Position numbers and translations under genes: made by a program. Shown here in pieces: positions 8,000-16,021 of a stretch of 64,000 bases of DNA. The notes beneath the pieces were generated by a model. That model was not told the origin of the DNA. It was given only the letters and a program-made list of their open reading frames with translations, and made no database searches. Position 1 is the stretch's first letter, and each line of letters begins with the position of its first letter. The stretch spans positions 1-64,000 of the forward strand of contig JAGXFQ010000012.1 of NCBI GenBank assembly GCA_024637145.1, in the 5' to 3' direction. The DNA comes from Desulfobulbaceae bacterium (GTDB lineage Bacteria; Desulfobacterota; Desulfobulbia; Desulfobulbales; SURF-16).

Positions 8000-8042
8000 T
8001 GTGGCGAAGCCACAGAAGTCAGGCGCTGCCATGCGCCTGACT
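8000..8042. other. Two tandem hairpins between genes
   Basis: Hairpin 1 at 8000-8014 is TGTGGC-GAA-GCCACA. Hairpin 2 at 8017-8042 has a perfect 10-bp stem AGTCAGGCGC / GCGCCTGACT with a 6-base loop. Neither is followed by a T-run on either strand, so they may be a factor-dependent end, an mRNA stabiliser or a REP-like element rather than an intrinsic terminator. Confidence 0.5.
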
Positions 8043-8162
8043 TAACATCTATCGCCTTTCAACTTGCCGCTGAAACGGGTATATTGAGCCCTTTCACGGA
8101 ACAAAGCGCTGCCGCCCCGCTCTTTCATTTGTACCTCTGATCAATTAAACGCAAGGATTGTC

Positions 8163-8429
8163 ATGAGTTCCTGCCTCACCAGCCAAAAACCTGAAATCGC
8201 CTACCCCTGCCTCTGGCAGTACAAGGTTATCGGTACGGCACGATCTGAAATTCTCAACGCCATCCGCTCCGTGATCGGCGACAAGGACCACAGCATTGGT
8301 GATTCCAACCAGAGCAGCGGCGGCAAATACATCTCCCTCAATGTCGAACTGGAGGTGGATTCAGAGGATATGCGCAACCGGATCTTCATGGCCCTCCAGG
8401 GCCACTCCGCCCTCAGGATGATTATTTAG
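8163..8429 (+). CDS. DUF493 (YbeD-like) protein
   Basis: An 88-residue protein of the DUF493/YbeD family, small ferredoxin-like-fold proteins of uncertain, possibly regulatory, function. The family pattern is visible: YPCLWQYKVIG at the start, a middle SSGGKYISLNVELEVDSEDMRNRIFMALQGH, and a C-terminal LRMII. Conserved positions around YISL and ALQGH match what I remember of the family. It is the first gene of a plus-strand run that continues, with 3-base and 4-base gaps, into the DUF3786 protein and rarA. Confidence 0.82.
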   Translation: MSSCLTSQKPEIAYPCLWQYKVIGTARSEILNAIRSVIGDKDHSIGDSNQSSGGKYISLNVELEVDSEDMRNRIFMALQGHSALRMII

Positions 8430-8432
8430 GCC

Positions 8433-9221
8433 ATGGATCCCCACGAGATCCTCAAGAAGATCCCGCCCAAGAATTGCGGGGAATGCGGCTACCCGACCTG
8501 CCTGGCCTTTGCCGCCCATGTGGCCCGGTGCGGCGAAGATCCCCACCAATGCCCCTATATTGATCTCACAGGTATGGAGCAGCAAGACTCCCCCCCTACT
8601 TCCCTTGACGGCCTGGCCCAAAAGCGCGACCTGGAGCTGATCCGCCATCTCAAAAGCAGACTGAGTGACCGCAACCTGGCCGGCCTGGCTCTGCCCCTGG
8701 GGGCCTCCTTCAGCCATGACCACCTCTGCTTTTTTTACCTGGGCCAGGAGGTGACCATCAGCAAAGAGCAGCTCCTCATTGACAACCAGCCCCCCAAAGA
8801 CCCGCGTGATCAGATACTGCTCTACAATTATGTCCATGGCGGCGGCGGCGCTCTCCCTGCTGATGAGTGGGTGGGCCTGGAGAGTCTGCCCAACAGTATC
8901 TCCAAAGTCCGGACCCTGGCCACCTATTGTGAGGATAAACTGGCCCTCTTTTTCCAGGGCCGTTCCCCGGCCGCTATTGTTGCCCTGTGCCGCCCCCTGG
9001 GGGGCAAAGCCCTGGCCGGCACCACCGCCTCCGTGGCCCTCACCATCCCTGTGCTGCCCAGGGTGCCTCTCCAGCTTTTCTTTTGGGACGCGGAACCAGA
9101 GGATGGTTTTGAAGCCCGGGTCAAGATATTGTTCACCGCCAATGTCCTTAAATTCCTTGATATCGAATCCCTGATTTTTACGGCAGAACGGTTGGCCGAA
9201 CATATCATGAACCCTTCGTAA
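8433..9221 (+). CDS. DUF3786 protein with N-terminal Fe-S cluster motif
   Basis: A 262-residue protein. Residues 10-40 hold the pattern NCGECGYPTCLAFAAHV-x-CGEDPHQC, a four-Cys Fe-S motif like those of corrinoid Fe-S proteins and other 'Fe-S domain' proteins. The rest matches the DUF3786 family as I remember it (DQILLYNYV-HGGGG, WVGLESLPN, VPLQLFFWDAEPEDGFEARVKILFTANVLKFLDIE). DUF3786 proteins occur in anaerobes, and their function is unknown. It starts 3 bases after the DUF493 gene and ends 4 bases before rarA, so it is in an operon with both. Confidence 0.8.
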   Translation: MDPHEILKKIPPKNCGECGYPTCLAFAAHVARCGEDPHQCPYIDLTGMEQQDSPPTSLDGLAQKRDLELIRHLKSRLSDRNLAGLALPLGASFSHDHLCFFYLGQEVTISKEQLLIDNQPPKDPRDQILLYNYVHGGGGALPADEWVGLESLPNSISKVRTLATYCEDKLALFFQGRSPAAIVALCRPLGGKALAGTTASVALTIPVLPRVPLQLFFWDAEPEDGFEARVKILFTANVLKFLDIESLIFTAERLAEHIMNPS

Positions 9222-9225
9222 CCCC

Positions 9226-10575
9226 ATGCCTCGCCAGATGATGTCCGGACCAGCAAGCCTTTTCAGTGATACCCGCCCCTTAGCGGAACGACTGCGGCCC
9301 CAATCCCTGCAGGAGTTTATCGGCCAGCAGCATCTCCTGGGCCCTGGAAAATTCCTGGAAAGACTGCTGGCCGCCCGAAAACTCCCCTCCCTCATTCTCT
9401 GGGGCCCCCCCGGAACCGGCAAGACCACCCTGGCCCGGTTGTTGGCCCGCAACTCAAGCTCTGAATTTATTTTCTTTTCCGCCGTCCTCACCGGGGTCAA
9501 GGAGATCCGCAACATCATCAGCCAGGCCGAAGAGTTCCGGCGCCAGTCAAAATCCACCCTGCTCTTTGTCGATGAGATCCACCGCTTCAACAAAAGCCAG
9601 CAGGACGGCTTTCTGCCCTATGTGGAAAACGGCCTGATCACCCTCATCGGGGCCACCACCGAGAACCCCTCCTTTCAGGTGATTGCCCCCCTGCTCTCCC
9701 GGTGCCGCGTTCTCACCCTGAATGCCCTCACCGACGATGACCTTCTCGCCATTGCCCACCGGGCAGTGAGCCATCCTGTCCACGGCCTGGAGCGGGAAGG
9801 GGTCACCTTTTCAGAAGATGGCCTGCACGCCCTCATTTCCCTGGCCGACGGTGATGCCCGCCGCCTCCTGAACAGTCTGGAAATCGCCTCCTCCCTGGTC
9901 ACAGAGAGTGAAGAGGGCGAGAAAATCGTCACCAGGGAAATCATAGTCGCCTCTTTCAGCAGAAAAACCCTCCAGTATGATAAGGGCGGCGAGGAACATT
10001 ACAACCAGATCTCCGCCCTCCACAAAAGCCTCAGGGACAGCGACCCTGACGGTGCCCTCTACTGGCTGTGCAGGATGCTGGAAGCCGGAGAAGAACCGCT
10101 TTATGCGGCCCGGCGCCTCATCCGTTTCGCCTCCGAAGATATCGGCAATGCGGATCCCACGGCCCTGCAGGTGGCCCTCCAGGCCCGCGACAGCTATCAG
10201 ATGCTTGGTTCCCCGGAAGGAGAACTCGCCCTGGCCCAGGCCGTCTTGTATCTGGCCACGGCACCCAAGAGTAATGCCGTCTACAAGGCCTATAATCAGG
10301 TGCGGCAGGTTATCGCTGACACGGGCAGCCTGCCCGTCCCCCACCACATCCGCAACGCCCCCACCAAATTAATGAAGGGCCTGGGCTACGGCAAGGGGTA
10401 CAAGTATGCCCACGACGACCCCCTGGCCCTGGTGGACCAGGATCATTTACCGGAAAAACTGGCCGGCCAGAGATATTATGTGCCCACGGACAGGGGCCAT
10501 GAGAAAATAATCAAAGAACGGCTGGAAAGATGGCATGTCATTCTGGCTAACCGTTCAAAAAGCAGGGGAAAATAA
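9226..10575 (+). CDS. rarA: Replication-associated recombination protein A (AAA+ ATPase)
   Basis: A 449-residue clamp-loader-like AAA+ ATPase acting at stalled replication forks. Motifs seen: RPQSLQEFIGQQHLLGPGK at the start, Walker A GPPGTGKTTLARLLA, Walker B LLFVDEIHRFNKSQQD, sensor 1 IGATTENPSF, the arginine-finger region APLLSRCR, and the C-terminal tetramerisation domain with YDKGGEEHYNQISALHKSLRDSDPDGALYW and the family-typical GYGKGYKYAHD. The stop overlaps the start of the next gene (TAATG), suggesting coupling to the selenoprotein-like cytochrome, an unusual partner. Confidence 0.95.
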   Translation: MPRQMMSGPASLFSDTRPLAERLRPQSLQEFIGQQHLLGPGKFLERLLAARKLPSLILWGPPGTGKTTLARLLARNSSSEFIFFSAVLTGVKEIRNIISQAEEFRRQSKSTLLFVDEIHRFNKSQQDGFLPYVENGLITLIGATTENPSFQVIAPLLSRCRVLTLNALTDDDLLAIAHRAVSHPVHGLEREGVTFSEDGLHALISLADGDARRLLNSLEIASSLVTESEEGEKIVTREIIVASFSRKTLQYDKGGEEHYNQISALHKSLRDSDPDGALYWLCRMLEAGEEPLYAARRLIRFASEDIGNADPTALQVALQARDSYQMLGSPEGELALAQAVLYLATAPKSNAVYKAYNQVRQVIADTGSLPVPHHIRNAPTKLMKGLGYGKGYKYAHDDPLALVDQDHLPEKLAGQRYYVPTDRGHEKIIKERLERWHVILANRSKSRGK

Positions 10576-12119
10576 TGGCTCCCTCCAAGCGCAGCATCTC
10601 CATTTGTTTTTTTATCGCCGCCACCCTCCTCCTCACCCCCTGGCCGGGCGCCGCTGCCACCCCCCTGGAGATCTTCTACTCAAACGATGTCAGCGGCCAG
10701 ACTGAACCCTGCGGCTGAAAATCAAGCCAATTGGGCGGTCTGTCCAAGAAAGCAACCCTGCTCCAAGAGCTGGCCCCTCCGGCAGCAGCCCTGAAGATCG
10801 ATGCCGGCACCCTTTTTTTTGATGATGCCTTCACCGGCCAGCCAGAGCGGCTGGCCCAGGCGCTTATTACTGCGGGCGCCCTGGTGGAGGCCTATAATCA
10901 TATGGGCTATGACACCGTTGCCCTGGGTCACCATGACCTGGCGGCCGGAGAAGCGGCCTTAAAAAGCCTGGCGGCGCAGGCGGACTTTCCTTTTTTAAGC
11001 GCCAACCTGGCGGACATGGAGGGCAGCCTGCTCTTTGAGCCGGTTGCCCATGTGGAGCGGGCCGGAATGCGCATCACCCTCATCGGCCTCACCGGCGGAC
11101 CCCAGACTGCTGCCTTTGCCGGCTGGGCAAAGATCTTACCCTGGCAGGAGGTACTGCCGCCTCTCCTGGCCCGGCACAGCGCCGCCAGTGACCTGATCAT
11201 CCTGCTCTCCAACCTGCCCGCTAGTGACAACAGGGCGATTGCCGAGAAGATGGCTGATATCCATCTCATCATCCAGTCCGGCAGCAGTAAGCAAAACATG
11301 CGGCCCCAGCTCATCAACAACACCCTTATCAGCCAGGTGGGCCATGACGGCAAATATCAGGGCCAGCTCACCGTGGAGTGGCCGGCTTCCCGCAGGTGGC
11401 AGGCACAGGAGCGACCCATCCTGGCCCTGCAAAAGGAGTATGATCGCCTGGGCTGGATGCTTGACAAGATAGCGAAAAAAGGCGGAGCAGAGGTGGTCTA
11501 CAAGGAGAATAAGGCCGCCTACCAGGCCTTCCAGCAGAAAGAAGAACGCCACCGGCAGCTGGCTGCGGAAATAGCAAAGATGGCAACAGCTGACAAGAAG
11601 GAGCATCCCCCTGCCGCCACCTACACCAATCATTTCCACCCCCTGCATCCGTCTTTGGCTGATGACGTCACCATAAGCAAACTCCTGCAGCGAGCCCGCA
11701 AAAAGGCCAACCAGGTACAAAGAGCTGGGGCCGCCCCCAACAGGGACTCACAATACCTGGGCAGCAGGGCCTGTGGGAGCTGCCATGAAGCCATTTACCT
11801 GGCCTGGGACAAGACACCCCACGCCACGGCCTACCAGACCCTGGTGGCACAAGACCAAAACCACAACCCCAACTGCGTCTACTGCCATGTCACCGGCCTG
11901 GCTGAAGAGAACGCCCATCTCGGGGCAGCCCTGCCGGAGAGTCTGCAAGGGGTGGGCTGCGAGGCCTGCCATGGCCCGGGCAGAAATCACCGTGCCACTG
12001 CCGGCCTGGTGCCGCTGCCGCTGAAACCTGCCCCCTCTCTCTGTACAAGCTGTCATAGTGCCGAACGGGACGACAATTTCAACTACCAGCTGGACAAGGG
12101 GAAGGTGCACGGGCCATAA
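10575..12119 (+). CDS. Predicted selenoprotein: exported metallophosphatase-like tetrahaem cytochrome c
   Basis: Read from the ATG at 10575, which overlaps the rarA stop, the frame is interrupted only by UGA at 10716-10718 (codon 48), giving 514 residues if UGA is Sec. Residues 1-28 form a signal peptide. LEIFYSNDVSGQTEPCG-U-K follows; related UshA-like proteins have EPCGC-x-QLGGL here, so Sec replaces a Cys (my recollection of the family). Residues 30-290 resemble the 5'-nucleotidase metallophosphatase fold, but the metal ligands are degenerate (GHHD instead of GNHE, no GHTH). A coiled region spans about 300-345, then four haem motifs: CGSCH (400-404), CVYCH (434-438), CEACH (462-466) and CTSCH (490-494), cytochrome c554-like. 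A non-UGA start at 10731 would discard the signal peptide and the conserved motif. The periplasmic redox role is unknown. Confidence 0.85.
10716..10747 (+). promoter_or_regulatory. Selenocysteine UGA codon and bacterial SECIS hairpin
   Basis: UGA is at 10716-10718. The hairpin at 10731-10747 pairs TTGGGC with GTCCAA (six pairs, one G-U) around the loop GGTCT at 10737-10741. An outer GC/GC pairing can extend it. The first loop G lies 18 nt after the UGA. From memory, the E. coli fdhF SECIS has a GGUCU loop with the same 18-nt spacing, the geometry recognised by SelB. The hairpin lies inside the coding frame, as bacterial SECIS elements do. Confidence 0.85.
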
Positions 12120-12177
12120 AAGATCCCCTTATCTCCCTGCTCTCCCAGCCAGGAGCGGAGCGACGCGGCAGTCCGCA

Positions 12178-12316
12178 GGGGGAGATCTTTTTTTTTCACC
12201 ACAGAGACACAAAGACACAGAGAGTATAAGGGCTCAAAATCTTTGTGCCTTTGTGCCTTTGTGTTGAACAGGAACCATGCATTACATAGGACATCTTATT
12301 TTGTGCAGGTGAAGGC
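12178..12316 (+). repeat. Dispersed palindromic repeat, copy C
   Basis: Same orientation as copy A: GGGGGAGATC, T-run, CACCACAGAGACACAAAGACACAGAG, a variable centre, CTTTGTGCCTTTGTGTTGAACAGGAACC, then ATGCATTACATAGGACATC and TTATTTTGTGCAGGTGAAGGC, near-identical to copy A over the last 45 bases. It lies between the cytochrome gene and the terminator at 12324-12351. Confidence 0.85.
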
Positions 12317-12323
12317 AAAAAAA

Positions 12324-12351
12324 ATCCCCGCGCCAATAAAGGCGCGGGGAT
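12324..12351. terminator. Bidirectional intrinsic terminator
   Basis: An 11-bp perfect stem ATCCCCGCGCC / GGCGCGGGGAT with loop AATAAA, flanked by an A-run on the left and a T-run on the right. It can end both the plus-strand cytochrome transcript and the minus-strand ppaC transcript, which converge here. Confidence 0.9.
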
Positions 12352-12388
12352 TTTTCAAAAAAAAGCTCTTGCGGCTGAAAAAAAATGC

Positions 12389-13318
12389 TTAGCAGCCGAA
12401 GGCCTTCTGCAGATTGGGAACAGTCTGCTTTTTACGGCTCATCATGCCATCAACCCAAAAAGAGGTGCCTTCGATTTTACCACCAAAGGCGGACTCAATA
12501 AGGGCAGGCTCATCAGAGACCACAACCAGCTCAGTACCTTCCTTGACAACATCGGTGAGCATCAGCAGCACGGAGTGGCGGCCTTCTGCCTTGGTATTCT
12601 GCATGGCCTTAAGAAGGTCCTCGCGGATATCAGCAACCTGGTCCAGGGTGGCGAGCTCAAGCTGGCCAACACCAACCTTCTTGCCTTTCATATCAAAGTC
12701 CTTGTAATCACGGAAGAGAAGATCCTGGGCAGGCACACCGGCAACAGCAGACTTGGCCTTCAGCATATCCATGAAAAGGCCTTCCGTGTCGGTAATCCCG
12801 GCAAGGGGAGCAAGCTCAGCAACAGCGGCCTTATCCTTATCGGTGCAGGTGGGGGACTTGAAGTTAACGGTATCGCTCAGGATAGCAGCGGTCATGGCGC
12901 CGGCAACATCTTTGGGGATAGCAACATTGTTCAACTTGAACATTTCATTGAGAACGGTGCAGGTGCAACCCACGGGCTGATTGTTGACCAGAATAGGGGT
13001 ATTAGTGGTAATGTCACCAACCTTGTGATGGTCAACGATGGCCACTACTTCCGCCTTGTCAATATTAGCAGGAGCCTGACCGATATCACTATGATCCACC
13101 AGGGCTATCTGCTTGCCGGTGGCATCGGTGATTTCCGCGGGGGCAGCGAGGCCGAAGCGCTCAAGAACAACCTTTGATTCCGGGTTCAGGGCAGCGGCTG
13201 AAGACTGCATCACAGCAACAGCATCTTCACCAAGGCCTTTTGCCAGGGTGGCATAGGCGATGGCAGCTGCAACTGAGTCCGTATCAGGATTACTATGTCC
13301 ACACACATAAATTGTCAT
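12389..13318 (-). CDS. ppaC: Manganese-dependent inorganic pyrophosphatase
   Basis: A 309-residue family II pyrophosphatase, the usual length. It hydrolyses PPi to two phosphates in the cytoplasm. DHH-family motifs are clear: GHSNPDTDS near the N terminus, LVDHSD, VAIVDHHKVGD, and AILSDTVNFKSPT. The C-terminal DHHA2 domain ends with the substrate-binding SRKKQ. There is no CBS/DRTGG regulatory insertion. A strong ribosome site (GGAGGAG) precedes the ATG. In sulfate reducers this enzyme could pull ATP-sulfurylase activation of sulfate forward; that link is inference. Confidence 0.95.
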   Translation of the reverse strand: MTIYVCGHSNPDTDSVAAAIAYATLAKGLGEDAVAVMQSSAAALNPESKVVLERFGLAAPAEITDATGKQIALVDHSDIGQAPANIDKAEVVAIVDHHKVGDITTNTPILVNNQPVGCTCTVLNEMFKLNNVAIPKDVAGAMTAAILSDTVNFKSPTCTDKDKAAVAELAPLAGITDTEGLFMDMLKAKSAVAGVPAQDLLFRDYKDFDMKGKKVGVGQLELATLDQVADIREDLLKAMQNTKAEGRHSVLLMLTDVVKEGTELVVVSDEPALIESAFGGKIEGTSFWVDGMMSRKKQTVPNLQKAFGC

Positions 13319-13616
13319 AAAATCACTCCTCCATTTTTTTGAAATAAGATATATACAACACCAAAGACCTCAGCTAAACTATCGAGCTCTAGCCCTCAGG
13401 ATCCGGCCGCCATATGGGCAGGACCATGAGCGGTCAAAATTTTGCATAAGAAGACACCGGGGACTGAAACCTGTAAAAAGTCCTTACAAAAACCAATGAA
13501 AGATAGTGCCATTAAGATGCGCCGTCAAGCACAAAAACCTTTTTAGACAAACCTTGTAGAACCTTTTTTATAAAAAGAAAGCGCGGTTTTAGCCCTGCGC
13601 CAAAAGGATATTCACC

Positions 13617-14045
13617 ATGTCGGAAAATGACGCCTCCCCGCAGACCTTTCAGGCCACCAAGGTCCTGGTGGCAGAAGATAATCCCGTGGTCCGCAAAGGG
13701 CTGGTCAATTTTCTCCGGAAATGGGGCTATGAACCTATTGAAGCAGAAAACGGCGATAAGGCCTGGCACCATATCGAATCAGACCCCTCCATCCGGCTGG
13801 CCATTGTTGACTGGAATCTGCCCGGCATAAGCGGCATGCAGGTTTGTCAGCGTCTGCGGATACGTAAAGACGCCCCCTATGTCTATGCCATCATGTTCAG
13901 CAGCCGGGACTCCAAGGAGGAACAGCTCCTGGCCCTGGACGGCGGGGCCGACGACTACCTGGTCAAACCATGCAAACCCTCGGAATTGCGGGCCCGCCTT
14001 GGGGTTGGCCGCCGCATCATGGAAATGGCCTTTCACGCCACCTGA
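13617..14045 (+). CDS. Stand-alone response-regulator receiver domain
   Basis: A 142-residue CheY-like protein with no output domain. The acidic pair is in VLVAEDNP (Glu20, Asp21), the phosphoacceptor is Asp65 in LAIVDWNLPG, the Thr/Ser switch lies in IMFSSRDSKEEQ, and the conserved Lys is in DDYLVKPCKP. No kinase gene is adjacent, so the partner is unknown. The 300-base gap upstream carries its promoter; no site was identified. It likely signals through protein contact. Confidence 0.88.
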   Translation: MSENDASPQTFQATKVLVAEDNPVVRKGLVNFLRKWGYEPIEAENGDKAWHHIESDPSIRLAIVDWNLPGISGMQVCQRLRIRKDAPYVYAIMFSSRDSKEEQLLALDGGADDYLVKPCKPSELRARLGVGRRIMEMAFHAT

Positions 14046-14117
14046 CCGTCCCGGATCAGCAGAAATAAAAAAAAGCCGGCTGGCCGTGGCGCTGCGGCAG
14101 GAGAAAATGCAGAGGGG

Positions 14118-14975
14118 CTAGGAGAGGGTTTTGCCGCCTTTTACTTCGGCAACCTGCTCGGTACGTCCCCCCCAGTTGAGCTTATTGCGCAAGATATCAA
14201 AATAGCCTTCCCACGGTGAACAGACCAGCAGCAGTTTCTTTTCAGCAACCCTCATCTCCAGACGATCCTCCTTCCCCATGTTCCAGGCGGGCTGGCCATC
14301 CACGATCACCTGCACACCCGTGGCCTGGCCGGTGAGACGGGTGGTCAAGCAAAGATCAGCAGGCAGCAGAAGCGGTCTGCTCTCCAGCATAAAGGGGCAA
14401 ATGGGGGTAACAAGGATGGAGGCGAGGCCCGGATGGACAATGGGGCCGCCGGCGGAAAGATTATAGGCGGTGGAACCAGTGGGGGTGGAAAAGATAAGGC
14501 CATCCGCCTTATAGGAGGCCACAAAATGATTATCTGCCCAGGTGGAGAGATGGACCAGGCGATCAATGGCGCCTCTGCTGATCACCACATCGTTTAAGGC
14601 GTATCGACACTCTGTGGTCCCGGCCGCTCCGTCGATACGGGCCTTGAACATCATACGCTGCTCAATGGCCACCTCACCGGCCAACACCACCTCCAGGGCG
14701 GCCTGGCGATCGGTGACGGCGATCTCGGTGAGAAATCCCAGGCTCCCCAGATTGATCCCCAGCACCGGGATCTCATGCCTGGCGGCAGCAGCGGCCACAT
14801 GCAGCAGGGTGCCGTCACCACCGAGAATAATCAGCAGGTCGAGATCAGGGGTAATGCAATCCTGAACCGCCTTGATTCCCTGCTGCGTAAACCAGGCCTT
14901 GAACTCAGCAGCAATAATCAGGGCCTCAGCGGAATCCCTTTTGACGATTATGCCTACCTTTTGAATTTTCAGCAT
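14118..14975 (-). CDS. nadK: NAD kinase
   Basis: A 285-residue ATP-NAD kinase making NADP+ from NAD+ in the cytosol. The diagnostic GGDG motif is at residues 52-55 (LLIILGGDGTLLH). It is followed by PVLGINLGSLGFLTE, a central ALNDVVISRG, the conserved SADGLIFSTPTGSTAYNLSAGGPIVHP region (here YKADGLIF), and RPLLLPAD. It lies 9 bases downstream of proC on the same strand, so the two are probably co-transcribed. Confidence 0.95.
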   Translation of the reverse strand: MLKIQKVGIIVKRDSAEALIIAAEFKAWFTQQGIKAVQDCITPDLDLLIILGGDGTLLHVAAAAARHEIPVLGINLGSLGFLTEIAVTDRQAALEVVLAGEVAIEQRMMFKARIDGAAGTTECRYALNDVVISRGAIDRLVHLSTWADNHFVASYKADGLIFSTPTGSTAYNLSAGGPIVHPGLASILVTPICPFMLESRPLLLPADLCLTTRLTGQATGVQVIVDGQPAWNMGKEDRLEMRVAEKKLLLVCSPWEGYFDILRNKLNWGGRTEQVAEVKGGKTLS

Positions 14976-14984
14976 GGCGGCGGG

Positions 14985-15800
14985 CTAGAGAAGCTTGCCC
15001 AGTTCGCGGGAACGATTGGTGGCCGCTTCAACCGCATTCATGATTGCCGCTTTGAATCCGGCTTTTTCCAGTTCATGGAGGCCGGCAATGGTGGTTCCCC
15101 CCGGCGAGGTAACCATGGCCTTGAGCTGGGCGGGATGCTCACCTGTTTCCATGGCCAGCCGTATCGAGCCCAAGATGGTCTGCTGGGCCAGTTTCTCGGC
15201 ATCGTCTCTGGCCAGACCAACCTTGAGCCCTGCCTCGATCAGGGAATCAAGAAAGGCGAAGACATAGGCAGGGCCACTGCCGCTCAGGCCGGTGACGGCA
15301 TCAAGAGAGGATTCAGCCATCATCACGGTGATGCCAACGGTGTCAAAGATTTTGCGGGCAACAGCGAGATCCTCAGGGCCAACCTCTTTGCCGGGACTGA
15401 GGGCGGAGGCGCCGGCCATGACCAGGGCCGGGGTATTGGGCATCACCCGCACCACCCGACAGCCCTTGCCAAGCTTCTGTTCCATGAATTCCAGCGGGAT
15501 GCCGGCGGCAATGGAAATGAGCAGGTGGTGAGGCTTAATATCAGCAGAACACTCCTCCAGCAACCTGCCCATAATCTGCGGCTTGACCGCCAGGATAATG
15601 ATGTCACATTGCCAGACCGGGGTATATTGCGTGGAGACCGCCACCTTGTAGGTCTCGGCCATCAGGGCACACCGGCCCGGATCAGGATCAACAACATGGA
15701 TATGGTCCGCAGCCACCAGACCACCCTCTAACATTCCCCTGATCAGGGCCTCGGCCATGCGGCCGCCGCCCAGAAAGCCAATCTTTCCCATAACATTCAT
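14985..15800 (-). CDS. proC: Pyrroline-5-carboxylate reductase
   Basis: A 271-residue enzyme for the last step of proline synthesis, reducing 1-pyrroline-5-carboxylate with NAD(P)H. It has an N-terminal Rossmann motif IGFLGGGRMAEALIRG, then ILAVKPQIMG, RVMPNTPALVMAGASAL, and the C-terminal signature region VTGLSGSGPAYVFAFLDSLIEAG through MVTSPGGTTIAGLHELEKAG. The ATG at 15800 or the internal one three codons later (MGKIGF) could be used. Overlap in need is suggestive only: its product nadK supplies NADP. Confidence 0.95.
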   Translation of the reverse strand: MNVMGKIGFLGGGRMAEALIRGMLEGGLVAADHIHVVDPDPGRCALMAETYKVAVSTQYTPVWQCDIIILAVKPQIMGRLLEECSADIKPHHLLISIAAGIPLEFMEQKLGKGCRVVRVMPNTPALVMAGASALSPGKEVGPEDLAVARKIFDTVGITVMMAESSLDAVTGLSGSGPAYVFAFLDSLIEAGLKVGLARDDAEKLAQQTILGSIRLAMETGEHPAQLKAMVTSPGGTTIAGLHELEKAGFKAAIMNAVEAATNRSRELGKLL

Positions 15801-15952
15801 ATAGAGTAACCGCTCCTTGGTGAGCCTGCGCTACAAACAGAAAATAATAATTGTCCCCGGCATGCCGCCATCCATGGCGGCCTGAGGACACGATTTTAAG
15901 GTATGAGCCAAGGTAGTATATACCTCTTTTTAGTCAAGCCCCAACCCCAAAT

Positions 15953-15985
15953 AAAAAAACCGGCTCTTAAAGAGCCGGTTTTTTT
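15953..15985. terminator. Bidirectional intrinsic terminator
   Basis: The stem CCGGCTCT / AGAGCCGG with a 3-base TAA loop is extended by A-T pairs and flanked by a 7-base A-run and a T-run. It lies just downstream of the minus-strand AP2 gene and also upstream of proC, so it mainly ends the AP2 transcript before it enters proC. Confidence 0.88.
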
Positions 15986-16021
15986 ATTAAAACAGGGGGC
16001 TGCTGCTTTTTCTGACAACCC

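Noticed and set aside
10731-12119. Reading the cytochrome gene as starting at a TTG at 10731
   Set aside because: This removes the signal peptide and the conserved EPCG motif, leaves no ribosome site, and ignores the in-frame upstream coding sequence that overlaps the rarA stop.
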